DNA of 64,000 bases from Clostridia bacterium (GTDB lineage: Bacteria > Bacillota > Clostridia > Christensenellales > Borkfalkiaceae). The stretch is taken from NCBI GenBank assembly GCA_017448355.1, contig JAFSLQ010000012.1:1-64000 (forward strand), given 5' to 3'. Positions within the stretch are counted from its first letter, which is position 1. Each line of letters starts with the position of its first letter. The notes beneath the pieces were generated by a model. The model saw nothing but the letters and a program-made list of their open reading frames with translations, did not search any database and was not told the DNA's origin. This document shows positions 24,983-34,007 of the stretch, piece after piece. A program made the translations under genes and the position numbers.

Positions 24983-25582
24983 ATGGTAATAACGATAGGT
25001 AGAGAATTCGGCAGCGGCGGAAGAGAACTCGGAAGACTTCTTGCCGAGACTTTGGGAATAGAATACTACGATAAAGAGATAATCGCGGAAATAGCAAAGA
25101 ACACCGAACTTTCGGAACAGTACGTAAAGCAGGTTGTCGAAAAGAACCCGCACGAACTTTTTCCGATAACGGTCGCGCATACGTTTTCATATATAGACAC
25201 GCAGGAAATTCAGCAAAAGCAGATGATTTTTATGGAACAGGAAAAGGTCATAAAAAAGATGGCGGAAACTTCCGATTGCGTGATTGTGGGGCGGTGCGCC
25301 GACTATATATTGCAGGATTTCAAGCCGTTCAGAATTTTCGTGTACGCGGATATGGACAGTAAAGTGGAAAGATGCTTAGCGCGCAGTGAAAATCCCGACG
25401 AATTGCCGCGTAAAAAACTTATTAAACAAATAAAATCGATTGATAAAAACAGGGCGAGATACTATAATTACTATACGGGCAAGACGTGGGGAGATATGCT
25501 TAATTACGACATTTGCATAAACACTACGAACGTCAATATTTCGGACTTAGTCCCGCACATTGCAAAAATGGTCAAAGGATAA
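24983..25582 (+). CDS. Cytidylate kinase-like protein
   Basis: 199 aa, P-loop kinase of the cytidylate-kinase-2 type (Pfam PF13189-like). It starts MVITIGREFGSGGRELGRLLAE, a P-loop without the usual GKST ending, followed by YYDKEII and VIVGRCADYIL. This family is common in gut Bacillota and its substrate is not established; the true Cmk is a different protein. ATG 24983 has an AGGAGAG site and fits the promoter. Monocistronic, 121 bp upstream of the ABC exporter. Confidence 0.85.
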   Translation: MVITIGREFGSGGRELGRLLAETLGIEYYDKEIIAEIAKNTELSEQYVKQVVEKNPHELFPITVAHTFSYIDTQEIQQKQMIFMEQEKVIKKMAETSDCVIVGRCADYILQDFKPFRIFVYADMDSKVERCLARSENPDELPRKKLIKQIKSIDKNRARYYNYYTGKTWGDMLNYDICINTTNVNISDLVPHIAKMVKG

Positions 25583-25617
25583 AAAAGTAAATATTTTAAT
25601 ATAAATTTGCAAAATAA

Positions 25618-25646
25618 TTGACACGGGTTTTTATAAGTGATATATT
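25618..25646 (+). promoter_or_regulatory. ABC exporter promoter
   Basis: TTGACA (25618-25623), 17 bp, TATATT (25641-25646). Confidence 0.85.
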
Positions 25647-25655
25647 AAGTGTAAC

Positions 25656-25682
25656 AAGGCTTTAACGTAACGTTAAAGCCTT
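25656..25682 (+). promoter_or_regulatory. Hairpin in the ABC exporter leader
   Basis: Perfect 12-bp stem (25656-25667 and 25671-25682), TAA loop, then TTCTTTTC. It begins at the predicted 5' end of the mRNA. It could be an attenuator or a 5' stabiliser. Start codon at 25704. Confidence 0.65.
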
Positions 25683-25703
25683 TTCTTTTCGGAGGAAAAA
25701 ACA

Positions 25704-27575
25704 ATGAAAAGTCAGGAAGAATCTAAGCCGAAACCGTTGGACAGAGACCAAATTATTCCCGATTACGAGTGCCTTTTTCAGGAAGAAACGGACAAAAAAG
25801 GCAAACCGAAATCAAAGTTTTTTACCAAACTTGTAAAACTGAATTTAAAACAGATAATATATTCCACTCTTGTTTATATTTTGCAAGCCGCACCGACCTT
25901 TATTATGCCGCTTATTACCGCGCATATAATAGATTTGACAACCGTCGCGGTAAATTCGGGCGAGATAACGGCGGATTTTTGGACAAAACTTGCAATTAAC
26001 GCTGCTATTTTAGCATTTTTTATACTTCAAAATATTCCCACGACTATGTGGCGGTGGCGAATTGTCAGCAAAATGCTAAGAAGAACCAGCGCGGGTATTA
26101 AATGCGCCGTTATAAGAAAACTCCAAAGTCTTTCTATAACTTACCATAAGGATTTAGAATCGGGTAAAATCCAGTCCAAATTTTTAAAAGATACCGACTC
26201 TATCGATTCGCTTTTTAATATGTTGATGTTCAGCATTATTCCGAACGTTATAGGGGTTGTAGTGGCAACCGGAATATCGGTTTATAAAAACGGACTTGTT
26301 TCGCTGTTTTTCCTGTTCGTGATACCGGTTAACGTGGGGCTTTCGTTTTTATTCCGTAAAACCATTAGGAACAGATATCGCGATTATAGGCTTAAAACCG
26401 AAAAAATGAGTACACGACTTTCTACGATGGTAGAAATGGTTGCCGTCACCAAAGCGCACGGACTGGAAGAGACGGAGTTTTCCGCCGTGTCAGACGCTAT
26501 TAAAGGACTGGAAGGAAGCGGACTCGAAATGGACAAAACAAACGCAAAATTCGGCGCGAGCGCGTGGGTAGTCAGCGTTATGCTTTCCGCCGTTTGTCTA
26601 ATCTTTTGCGCAATTCTCGCGGTAAACGGTAATATATCTATCGGCGAAGTGGTGCTTTATCAATCGTTGTTTACTACGATAAGCGGGTACGTGTCGGCAC
26701 TCGTAAATATCGTGCCTCAACTCGGTAGCGGATTTGAAGCGCTTCGTTCGGTATCGGAAATAATGAACGTAAAGGACGTGGAAGTTTCAATCGCGAAAAA
26801 GGACGCCGTCAAAATTAAAGGCGACGTGGAATTTGAACACGTTTCGTATAAATATCCCAACACAAATCAATTCGTGATTAAAGACCTTAATTTCAGCGTA
26901 AAAAAAGGCGAGTGCATAGCGGTTGTCGGTGCGTCAGGTTCTGGGAAATCCACGATAATGAATTTAATTATAGGGTTATTAAGACCTGTCGACGGGCAAA
27001 TACTAATCGACGGCAAACCGCTTGACGAGTATAACCTGTCGGAATATCGGCATAATATATCGGTTGTTCCGCAAAACAGCATACTTTTTTCGGGGACTAT
27101 ACGTGAAAATATAACTTACGGATTAGAAAAATATTCCGAAGAAGAGTTAAGCGCAGTAGTCGAAAAGGCAAATCTTAACGAGTTTATTAAAGATTTACCG
27201 AACGGTATAGACACGGTTATCGGCGAGCACGGCGATAAACTTTCGGGCGGACAGAAACAGCGCATAACAATAGCGAGAGCGCTTATCAGAAATCCGTCGA
27301 TACTTATTTTAGACGAAGCGACCAGCGCGCTGGATAATATATCAGAGTATCACGTTCAGCAAGCGATATCATCGTCAATACGCGGCAGGACTACTTTTAT
27401 TGTGGCGCATAGGCTTTCTACGATACGCGACGCCGACAGGATATTAGTTATGGAAAACGGCAGATGTGTTGAAAACGGTACGTTTGACGAACTTATTGCT
27501 AAAAAAGGTAAATTTTACGAACTGAAAACATTAAACGACATAAATTTAAAGGCTGCGGAAAACGCGCTTGCATAA
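25704..27575 (+). CDS. ABC exporter half-transporter
   Basis: 623 aa. Six membrane segments (about 50-340) of the type I exporter fold, then an ATPase domain with Walker A VGASGSGKST, Q-loop VPQNSILFSGTIRENITYG, signature LSGGQKQR, Walker B ILILDEATSALD and the H-loop His in VAHRLST. Two copies must form the pump; no second half-transporter is adjacent, so a homodimer is likely. MsbA/LmrA-like exporters move lipids, drugs or peptides and the cargo cannot be read from the sequence. ATG follows CGGAGGA. Confidence 0.93.
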   Translation: MKSQEESKPKPLDRDQIIPDYECLFQEETDKKGKPKSKFFTKLVKLNLKQIIYSTLVYILQAAPTFIMPLITAHIIDLTTVAVNSGEITADFWTKLAINAAILAFFILQNIPTTMWRWRIVSKMLRRTSAGIKCAVIRKLQSLSITYHKDLESGKIQSKFLKDTDSIDSLFNMLMFSIIPNVIGVVVATGISVYKNGLVSLFFLFVIPVNVGLSFLFRKTIRNRYRDYRLKTEKMSTRLSTMVEMVAVTKAHGLEETEFSAVSDAIKGLEGSGLEMDKTNAKFGASAWVVSVMLSAVCLIFCAILAVNGNISIGEVVLYQSLFTTISGYVSALVNIVPQLGSGFEALRSVSEIMNVKDVEVSIAKKDAVKIKGDVEFEHVSYKYPNTNQFVIKDLNFSVKKGECIAVVGASGSGKSTIMNLIIGLLRPVDGQILIDGKPLDEYNLSEYRHNISVVPQNSILFSGTIRENITYGLEKYSEEELSAVVEKANLNEFIKDLPNGIDTVIGEHGDKLSGGQKQRITIARALIRNPSILILDEATSALDNISEYHVQQAISSSIRGRTTFIVAHRLSTIRDADRILVMENGRCVENGTFDELIAKKGKFYELKTLNDINLKAAENALA

Positions 27576-27665
27576 AACGATTAAAACACCGCGTTTTGTG
27601 ATATTTTTAATATTTGATAGTATAAAAAATCCATTACGGGGAAAAATTCCGTCATAAACAACAGG

Positions 27666-27695
27666 TTGCGACGAACTGTTATGCTTACATATAAT
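27666..27695 (+). promoter_or_regulatory. Possible mazF promoter
   Basis: TTGCGA (27666-27671), 18 bp, TATAAT (27690-27695). Confidence 0.6.
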
Positions 27696-27730
27696 ATATA
27701 AAGCATATTCGGTTTACGCAAAAGGACTTT

Positions 27731-28093
27731 ATGATTAAACGCGGAGAAATGTATTACGCAGATTTAAGCCCCGTAGTCGGTAGCGAACAGGGCGGTGTGC
27801 GTCCCATACTTATAGTTCAGAACGATACGGGCAATAAATACAGCCCGACGATAATCGCCGCCGCCATCACCAGCAAGATGACGAAGGCGAAACTTCCCAC
27901 GCATATAGAGTTAAACGCGGGCGATTACGGGCTGGTTAAAAATTCGGTGATACTTTTAGAACAGATACGAACTCTCGATAAAAGGCGTCTTAAAGAGCGC
28001 ATAGGTGAACTTTCGCCCTTAACTATGCAGAAAGTCAATTCCGCGCTTTTGATTAGCCTAGGGTTCAACGACAACTCCGCGAAAAACGCTTAA
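27731..28093 (+). CDS. mazF: MazF/EndoA-type mRNA interferase
   Basis: 120 aa, the length of EndoA. The sequence follows the Bacillota consensus closely: [29 protein letters not shown] with the active-site Arg, then IEL...[21 protein letters not shown]. It cuts single-stranded mRNA at short sequences. The gene is normally preceded by the antitoxin gene (ndoAI/mazE), but the 155 bp upstream hold no frame for one. A promoter directly before it suggests independent expression. The antitoxin must lie elsewhere or use another mechanism. A terminator follows. Confidence 0.93.
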   Translation: MIKRGEMYYADLSPVVGSEQGGVRPILIVQNDTGNKYSPTIIAAAITSKMTKAKLPTHIELNAGDYGLVKNSVILLEQIRTLDKRRLKERIGELSPLTMQKVNSALLISLGFNDNSAKNA

Positions 28094-28131
28094 TTTTAAC
28101 GGAATTAATTTTTTCGAGTGTAAATTTTATT

Positions 28132-28162
28132 GAAAAAACTCTTTCTTTTAAAGAGTTTTTTC
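28132..28162 (+). terminator. Terminator after mazF
   Basis: 13-bp stem (28132-28144 and 28150-28162) with A-run and T-run sides. Confidence 0.9.
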
Positions 28163-28201
28163 TACTTTTTATTTAAATTTTGAAAAATTATTATTTTTGC
28201 G

Positions 28202-28230
28202 TTGCTTTTTTATTTTTTTTTATGTATAAT
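28202..28230 (+). promoter_or_regulatory. Promoter of the Wzz-like pair
   Basis: TTGCTT (28202-28207), 17 bp with TG, TATAAT (28225-28230). Confidence 0.8.
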
Positions 28231-28286
28231 AACTTTGTATCGTTATCGTATAAAACGAATATATTGATAAGCAGGAGTTTTTACGG

Positions 28287-29177
28287 ATGGACAACGAAGA
28301 AAAATTTACTCCACAAAACGGCGCGAACGGGAAGGAAATATCCTTCGCGAATATTTTTTATATTTTACGCGCCCACTTGATTCTGATAATTTTTATTACC
28401 GCACTTTTCGGGGCGGGCGGTTTTGCCTACTCGAAAGTAAGAAAATCGGTATATACAGCGAGCGTACCCGTTCTATTCAAAACGGAAATGTTTAACGAGA
28501 AAGGCGGGGACGGAAATTCCGTTAACCAGGTGTCGAGTACGAACTACCTTTTCGCTTATCTTGATACGGCGGTAGGCGTTTGTAAAAGCGGCGAAGTTTT
28601 AGACAGGGCTAACGTATATTATCATTTTTATCTTAGTTCCAAAAAGGACATAGACGTCTTTATCGGTGATTTGAAAACCGCTTATTCGGAAGACGTGCGA
28701 GCGGCGCGCGCGGAGATTCCCGATTACGAAGTAACCGACGCGCTTAAAACGGAGTGGAGAGATAAATTTTACACTTCGAGTAAAGTCGGTACGAATTATA
28801 CGTCAAGTAAAAACAGCGCGGATACCGTAGTTTACTTTAATCTTTGGGTAAAGGACTTAAATGGCGATGTCGCGCGGGAGATGGCGCGTATTTACGCGGT
28901 CGCCGCGGACGTATCCCTTAATCAGATACTTGATTTAGGACAAGGCACGGCAGGGCTTATCGAACTTGCCGATAAAGTTTCTGACGTATCGTTTAGTTCG
29001 GATATGTCTCCGAGAAACATAATAATAATTGCGGCTGTTCTTGGGTTTGTAGTTTCGCTTATTATGGTATACTTACTGTACCTTGCGGACAACACGGTTA
29101 AAGGCAAAGAACAACTTGAACAACTTACGGGTGCGAACGTTATCGCTTACCTTGAAGACATTGCGGAGGTGAAATAA
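28287..29177 (+). CDS. Wzz/CpsC-like chain-length protein 1
   Basis: 296 aa. Topology of the polysaccharide co-polymerase family: membrane segment near residues 30-50, a large external domain, second segment at about 245-270 and a short cytoplasmic end. The typical Tyr-kinase partner (CpsD/YwqD) is not in the window. Such proteins control chain length or regulate capsule and exopolysaccharide assembly. ATG 28287 with a CAGGAG site. One-base overlap (TAATG) with the paralog downstream. Confidence 0.8.
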   Translation: MDNEEKFTPQNGANGKEISFANIFYILRAHLILIIFITALFGAGGFAYSKVRKSVYTASVPVLFKTEMFNEKGGDGNSVNQVSSTNYLFAYLDTAVGVCKSGEVLDRANVYYHFYLSSKKDIDVFIGDLKTAYSEDVRAARAEIPDYEVTDALKTEWRDKFYTSSKVGTNYTSSKNSADTVVYFNLWVKDLNGDVAREMARIYAVAADVSLNQILDLGQGTAGLIELADKVSDVSFSSDMSPRNIIIIAAVLGFVVSLIMVYLLYLADNTVKGKEQLEQLTGANVIAYLEDIAEVK

Positions 29178-29926
29178 TGGGAAACGAAGTAATGACGCAT
29201 CACTATCCCGCAATAGAAATACAGGAAACTCAAAACATGGGTTCGTTCTCGTTATTTTTCGGGTTTATACGTAGATTTTTCTGGCTTATTCTTATATTTA
29301 CGCTTTTAGGTTTGGGAATAGGCACGGGGCTTGCGTATAAAAAAGACCAAACGGTTTATACTCAGACAAAGTCTGTCATTTTGCTTGCGAGAATCGAAGG
29401 CAGTACGCAGACTACCAACTTATCATTCACTAAGAAATATATGCCCACCGTTCAGGGTGTTATTACAAAGCAGACTTTTATCAATGCGGCTAATGAGATA
29501 TATAAAGACAAAGGCGGTTCGGGATATATTTACGCCGGTTCAATAGGCGTGCAGGCAGGCAGCGGTATGATTCTCAATATTTCTTATACCGACGCCGACT
29601 CTAATGTGGCGGCAGCAAAACTCGACGCGTTTTTGGTTGCGGCAAAGGACGTTATTCAGAACGGCGGTTTAAGCGAAGGCGAAGCGCTAATTACTGCTGA
29701 CGGCGTGGACTTTAAGCCGATAGATAACGTGCCGATAACCACTTCTTCCAACGGTTTTATAAAGTTTATTCTTTTGGGCGTTTTGGGCGGCTTGGTAATA
29801 GGCGTTGCCCTCGCGTTTATAATTTATCTTTTAGATAACGCCGTGAGAGACAGAGAAGATTTGGAACGCCTTACCGGTTCGACGGTAATTGCATATATCG
29901 ACGACGTAGATAAATTGAGAAAATAG
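29177..29926 (+). CDS. Wzz/CpsC-like chain-length protein 2
   Basis: 249 aa, same two-membrane-segment layout as the upstream protein (segments about 30-52 and 200-225) and a similar C-terminal stretch (VAYIDDVDKL versus IAYLEDIAEV), so the two look like paralogs. They are translationally coupled. Two such proteins side by side and no transferases nearby suggest a heterodimer that works with polysaccharide genes elsewhere. Terminator follows. Confidence 0.78.
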   Translation: MGNEVMTHHYPAIEIQETQNMGSFSLFFGFIRRFFWLILIFTLLGLGIGTGLAYKKDQTVYTQTKSVILLARIEGSTQTTNLSFTKKYMPTVQGVITKQTFINAANEIYKDKGGSGYIYAGSIGVQAGSGMILNISYTDADSNVAAAKLDAFLVAAKDVIQNGGLSEGEALITADGVDFKPIDNVPITTSSNGFIKFILLGVLGGLVIGVALAFIIYLLDNAVRDREDLERLTGSTVIAYIDDVDKLRK

Positions 29927-29943
29927 AAATCTTGAATAAATAA

Positions 29944-29978
29944 TTCGCGCCCGACGGGAAAGTCGGGCGCGAAACTTT
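29944..29978. terminator. Bidirectional terminator after the Wzz-like genes
   Basis: 12-bp stem (29944-29955 and 29962-29973) with a GGGAAA loop, then ACTTTT. Confidence 0.9.
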
Positions 29979-29982
29979 TAAA

Positions 29983-30642
29983 CTAAAATACGTCTTTTAC
30001 GGCAAGCAGTTCGCCGGAAAAACCTTCTATCAGCATGGCTTTAAGTTTATTTTCGCTATTTGCAATCGCTATATACCAGTAAGGTTTTAAATCTTTCACA
30101 AATATCCGCATAAAAATTTCCGCGTTAAATTCGCCGTTAACGGTATAAGCGTCAAACAGCGGGCGCTGCTTTTCCGTTAAAATTTCAAGCGCCTTTTTGT
30201 AATCGATAGTGTTTTCAGACAAAACCGACGTAAGCACCACGCTTTTAACGTCTGTTCCCGAAATAAGACGGATTGTAAACTGCTTTTCAAAATGCGTCTT
30301 GGTTTCGATAAACGCTTTGTATTCGCTTGTGATGTCGTCAAGTTCGAATACGGCACTGTACGTTTTATCGCCGTCCGAAAATTCTACGCAACGTTTTATT
30401 TCGTCGGGAATTACGTGAAGTTTAAAAGTATAGCCGTATATAAGTTCCGAAACTTTGCCGTCTATAATAAACGGATTCTCTTTAAAACCGTAGTTGGCGG
30501 TAATATTTAATTCGTCCGAACTGCCCGTGTAAACGTCTTGTCTTAGTTCGCTTATCTTATCTATATAAATATTGTTTTCCTTGCAGCCTGACGTGAAGAT
30601 TAAGCACGATAAAATTATTGTTATAACGATAAATTTTCGCAT
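29983..30642 (-). CDS. Unknown lipoprotein
   Basis: 219 aa. Signal peptide with lipobox TSGC (lipidated Cys20). The rest is a mixed alpha/beta extracytoplasmic domain with no family that I recognise; sequence runs such as FTIRLISGTDVKSVVLTS and DAYTVNGEF suggest beta strands. Strong GGGGGTGG ribosome site. Single gene between two convergent or divergent partners. Function unknown. Confidence 0.75.
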   Translation of the reverse strand: MRKFIVITIILSCLIFTSGCKENNIYIDKISELRQDVYTGSSDELNITANYGFKENPFIIDGKVSELIYGYTFKLHVIPDEIKRCVEFSDGDKTYSAVFELDDITSEYKAFIETKTHFEKQFTIRLISGTDVKSVVLTSVLSENTIDYKKALEILTEKQRPLFDAYTVNGEFNAEIFMRIFVKDLKPYWYIAIANSENKLKAMLIEGFSGELLAVKDVF

Positions 30643-30710
30643 AGTCCACCCCCAAAATAATTGTATGACCGCGCGCCCCGCGCTATGCTTTAAAATATTT
30701 ATTAAAAAAG

Positions 30711-30739
30711 TTGATTTTTAACGTTTATTTTGTTAAAAT
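30711..30739 (+). promoter_or_regulatory. Promoter of the 30758 gene
   Basis: TTGATT (30711-30716), 17 bp, TAAAAT (30734-30739). Confidence 0.7.
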
Positions 30740-30757
30740 TGTTGTAAGGATAAAAGT

Positions 30758-31354
30758 ATGAAAAATTTAGTGCTTAAAACCGTTCTTATAACTCTTGCGG
30801 CTGTTATCGCCTGTGTGTTTGCCGTTTATCTGATATTTGCGCTTTGCACACCGAAAACCCTTGCAAAGTTTTGGGAAAATGCGGGAAACTATTCCGTTTC
30901 GGTAAAGTATTACGAAAAACAGTATGAAAAAACGGGTGATATCTCCGATTTAGCCGCCCTGTGCGCCAAGTTGGACGTAAAAAGCGACAGCAAAAAAGCG
31001 GTAAAATATCTTGCCGTTTTTACGGATAGCGAAAATTTTACTGAGTTTTGCGAAAAGGAAGATAAAGCGGGCGGTTATAAGTTTACTTCTTACGAATACT
31101 ATTACGGCATTTTTACCGTGGCGAATTATTATGAAAACGGCTTAAATGCCGCAACGGATACGGCGAAAAAAGCGGTAAAATCCGGATATACCGATAGGAA
31201 CGCCTTTTTCGTTTTGCTGTCGGAAGTAAAGTTAAACAAAGACGAAGGCACGACCGTTTTGGCGGTGATTTCGGAAATAAAAGAAACTCTTAGCGACGAA
31301 ACGGAAAAGAATTTTGCTGAGCGGGATATCAATATCGCTAAATCTATAAAATAA
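30758..31354 (+). CDS. Membrane-anchored helical-repeat protein
   Basis: 198 aa. One N-terminal membrane segment (LITLAAVIACVFAVYLIFAL) is followed by a helix-rich extracytoplasmic part in which pairs of helices repeat (WENAGNYSVSVKYYEKQYEKTG and similar), the look of a degenerate TPR/Sel1-type array. ATG 30758 follows AAGGAT. It is 16 bp upstream of a CPBP protease and probably in the same operon. No family assigned. Confidence 0.7.
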   Translation: MKNLVLKTVLITLAAVIACVFAVYLIFALCTPKTLAKFWENAGNYSVSVKYYEKQYEKTGDISDLAALCAKLDVKSDSKKAVKYLAVFTDSENFTEFCEKEDKAGGYKFTSYEYYYGIFTVANYYENGLNAATDTAKKAVKSGYTDRNAFFVLLSEVKLNKDEGTTVLAVISEIKETLSDETEKNFAERDINIAKSIK

Positions 31355-31370
31355 AATATAAGGTAGAAAA

Positions 31371-32237
31371 GTGGAAAATACTTTTAAAGGCGCAAAACGT
31401 GGTGGGTTTATTTATACCGCCACGCTGCTTTTATTTTTAGCGTTCGCATTTGTCGGCAGATTGATTTTGGACGCCGTGGGCGCAACGGGAACGGTTTTTT
31501 ACGCGGTAAGTTCTCTTTTTTCCGTGTCGGTTTTAACCGTCGCGGTAATTATAAGCGCGGATAAAACCCGAAAACTGCCGTATGTGCGCAAATTTTCATA
31601 TAGATTTATCGTGTCCGCGCTTTTTTTAGCGTTCGGTATGTTTTTAGGTTTTGGGTTTATAAATCCGCTTGTTGCAGAATTCGTGAAGAATATCGGCGGT
31701 AACGTTTCAAAAATAACAATTCCGCTTGATACGCCCTTTCAGTTTGTATTGTTTACCGTAATTTTGTGCGTGTTACCCGCAATTATAGAAGAATTGTTTT
31801 TCCGCGGGGTGCTACTTAATAGTCTTTCCGAAACGGGGAAGACGGCCGGCGTTTTAACCGTCGCGCTGTGCTTTGCGCTATACCACGGCAACGCCGCGCA
31901 ACTTGTCTATCAATTCGTTTACGGCGTGGGGCTTAGCGTTTTGGCGTTGAACTCAAAAAGCGTTATTCCTTGTATTATCGCGCACTTTATTAATAATTTT
32001 TCGGTAATAGCGATAGAGTATTTTAACATTAAAATCAATCTTTTTAGTCCCTTGATTATTATAATAGGTTTAGTATTAACCCTTGGTTTTGCGGCGATTA
32101 CCTGTTTTTCATATAAAAAAGCCGATAAAAATAACGCTGCTGCGAAAGAAAGCGTAGTATCGTTTTATCTGCCTTTCGGAGCGGTGGGGCTTGCCGTGGC
32201 GGCGGCTTTGGCGGTGCTGTCTTCGTTGCCGTTATAA
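31371..32237 (+). CDS. CPBP-family intramembrane metalloprotease
   Basis: 288 aa, about eight hydrophobic segments. Active-site motifs of the CPBP (Abi/CAAX protease) family are all present: IIEELFFRG (EExxxR), FALYHGNAAQL (FxxxH) and PCIIAHFINN (HxxxN/B). The start is GTG at 31371 with AGGTAG before it. Family members act in prenyl-protein processing in eukaryotes and in bacteriocin self-immunity or unknown roles in bacteria. It sits between a TPR-like membrane protein and rlmH on one strand, without bacteriocin genes. Confidence 0.9.
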   Translation: MENTFKGAKRGGFIYTATLLLFLAFAFVGRLILDAVGATGTVFYAVSSLFSVSVLTVAVIISADKTRKLPYVRKFSYRFIVSALFLAFGMFLGFGFINPLVAEFVKNIGGNVSKITIPLDTPFQFVLFTVILCVLPAIIEELFFRGVLLNSLSETGKTAGVLTVALCFALYHGNAAQLVYQFVYGVGLSVLALNSKSVIPCIIAHFINNFSVIAIEYFNIKINLFSPLIIIIGLVLTLGFAAITCFSYKKADKNNAAAKESVVSFYLPFGAVGLAVAAALAVLSSLPL

Positions 32238-32249
32238 TTTTGGAGAAGT

Positions 32250-32690
32250 ATGTTAAAGATAAATCTTGTTGCGGTTGGGAAAGTCAAAGAAAAATATTTT
32301 AGCCTTGGGATAGAAGAGTACGCTAAAAGATTAGGGCGGTTTTGCGAGTTCACTATAACCGAAGTCGCCGAAGAACCTACCGTAGAACGCGAAGGGAAAA
32401 ATATTTTACCTAAACTTCGCGGCGCGGTGTTCGCGTTCGCGATTGAAGGCAAAAAATATTCGAGCGAACAGTTTGCCGCGAAAATACAGAAGTTAAAAGA
32501 CAGGGGCGTTGGGGAAATAACTTTCGTTATCGGCGGTTCTTGCGGGCTATCAAGCGAAGTAAAATTAAAAGCCGACGAACTTATATCTTTTTCGGATATG
32601 ACCTTTCCGCATACGCTGTTCAGGCTTATGTGCGTAGAACAGATTTATAGGGCTATGACGATAAATAGCGGCGTTACTTACCATAAATAG
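32250..32690 (+). CDS. rlmH: 23S rRNA pseudouridine-1915 N3-methyltransferase
   Basis: 146 aa. SPOUT-fold RlmH: FVIGGSCGLSSEVK in the knot region, then FSDMTFPHTLFRLMCVEQIYRAMTI and the C-terminal YHK, which lines the AdoMet site. It methylates pseudouridine 1915 in helix 69 of 23S rRNA. A TGGAG site precedes the ATG. Core gene, confirming that this region is chromosomal backbone. Confidence 0.96.
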   Translation: MLKINLVAVGKVKEKYFSLGIEEYAKRLGRFCEFTITEVAEEPTVEREGKNILPKLRGAVFAFAIEGKKYSSEQFAAKIQKLKDRGVGEITFVIGGSCGLSSEVKLKADELISFSDMTFPHTLFRLMCVEQIYRAMTINSGVTYHK

Positions 32691-32736
32691 GCGGATTTTC
32701 GTAAACAAAGGATTTGCGGCGTTCATACAATGACGT

Positions 32737-33498
32737 ATGGACGTTTTGGAACAATTAAAGGCGTTTTACAGCGAGTGGAATTTGGATAAAGGCTACATAG
32801 GCTTTACCGAAAACGGAAATTTAATTCCATTTTTCAAAGTGGCAAAAACCGAGTATCCCGTGATTATCGCGCAGTACGCCATTCATGCGCGGGAATATAT
32901 AACCGCATATATCGGTATGATGCAGGCAAAAGATTTTGCGGCGCGGGGCGAAAAAGGTACGGCTTACTTTATTCCCGCCGTAAACCTTGACGGAATTGCG
33001 GAAGCGTTATACTTTGATAAGACGTATAAAGCCAACGCAAGGCAAGTAGATTTAAACGTTAATTTTGACGCAAACTGGGGCGGCGGCGCAAAGAACGTGC
33101 GATATAAAGCCACCGAAAACTATATCGGGGAGTACCCGTTTTCGGAATCGGAAACGCGTGCGCTACGCGATTTTACGCTTTCGGTTAAACCCGACGTTAC
33201 GGTGAGTTATCACAGTAAGGGCGAAGAGATTTACTGGGAATTTTTTCAAAACGGCGTGTTACGCGCAAGGGATTATGAGATTGCGGCGGCGGTATCAGCC
33301 GCGACGGGCTATCCGTTAAAGAGTGCCGGCAGGTCTGCGGGCGGCTATAAAGACTGGTGTATACAAAAACTGCGTATCCCCGCGCTTACGATAGAAGTCG
33401 GAAGCGACGAACTTACTCACCCGATAGGTGTAGAACACGCGGAAGAAATTTTTGCTAAAAATAAAGACGTGATTAAGGTTTTAACGGAGAAAGTATGA
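32737..33498 (+). CDS. M14-family zinc carboxypeptidase
   Basis: 253 aa. Zinc motif HAREYITA (HxxE), third ligand in SYHSKGEEIYW, NPDG-like PAVNLDGI, DLNVNFDANW and a late Glu in TIEVG. Small size and lack of a signal peptide fit cytoplasmic cell-wall peptide carboxypeptidases such as the gamma-D-glutamyl-diaminopimelate class, but other M14 enzymes are possible. The ATG at 32737 has no ribosome site; a TACAAT at 32726-32731 would put the transcription start on it, although no -35 box is seen. It overlaps tadA by four bases (ATGA). Confidence 0.85.
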   Translation: MDVLEQLKAFYSEWNLDKGYIGFTENGNLIPFFKVAKTEYPVIIAQYAIHAREYITAYIGMMQAKDFAARGEKGTAYFIPAVNLDGIAEALYFDKTYKANARQVDLNVNFDANWGGGAKNVRYKATENYIGEYPFSESETRALRDFTLSVKPDVTVSYHSKGEEIYWEFFQNGVLRARDYEIAAAVSAATGYPLKSAGRSAGGYKDWCIQKLRIPALTIEVGSDELTHPIGVEHAEEIFAKNKDVIKVLTEKV

Positions 33499-33977
33499 CA
33501 AGAGAAGAAAAATATATGCGTTCAGCGATAAAAGAAGCGTTAAAAGCAAAAGAAAAAGACGAAGTGCCGATAGGCGCGGTTGTGGTTTTAGACGATAAAA
33601 TTATAGCGCGCGGCTATAATTATACCGAAAATTCTAACGTCGCGACTCGTCACGCAGAAATTATCGCTATCGAAAAAGCCTGTAAAAAACTGAAAAGTTG
33701 GCGGCTTGACGGTGCGGAAATATACATAACGTTAGAGCCGTGCGCCATGTGCGCGGGGGCGATTGCGAACGCCAGAATAAAAAGAGTAATCTTCGGTGCG
33801 TACGAACCTAAAAGCGGCTGCGCCGTGAGTAAATTCCCCGTATTAACGGATAGCGGACTTAATCACAGCGCGGAATTTTGCGGCGGAGTGGAAGAAAAAA
33901 CCTGTTCAAAACTTTTGCGCGAATATTTTAAGGAAAAAAGAAATAAAAAAGCCGACTTAAAAACTCAAAATCCTTGA
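33495..33977 (+). CDS. tadA: tRNA adenosine(34) deaminase
   Basis: 160 aa. Zinc site HAEI and PCAMCAGA with the catalytic Glu, and the family EVPIGAVVV start. It changes A34 to inosine in tRNA-Arg(ACG), and such a tRNA gene is in this window at 43787. Where most TadA have DPKAGAVGS this protein has EPKSGCAVS, a small change in a loop. Overlaps the M14 peptidase gene by four bases. Confidence 0.95.
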   Translation: MTREEKYMRSAIKEALKAKEKDEVPIGAVVVLDDKIIARGYNYTENSNVATRHAEIIAIEKACKKLKSWRLDGAEIYITLEPCAMCAGAIANARIKRVIFGAYEPKSGCAVSKFPVLTDSGLNHSAEFCGGVEEKTCSKLLREYFKEKRNKKADLKTQNP

Positions 33978-34002
33978 CTATTTTACGTCGCAGGCTTAAA
34001 AT
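33974..34002 (+). promoter_or_regulatory. prs promoter
   Basis: TTGACT (33974-33979), 17 bp, TAAAAT (33997-34002). The -35 lies over the last codons of tadA. Confidence 0.8.
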
Positions 34003-34007
34003 ATAAG

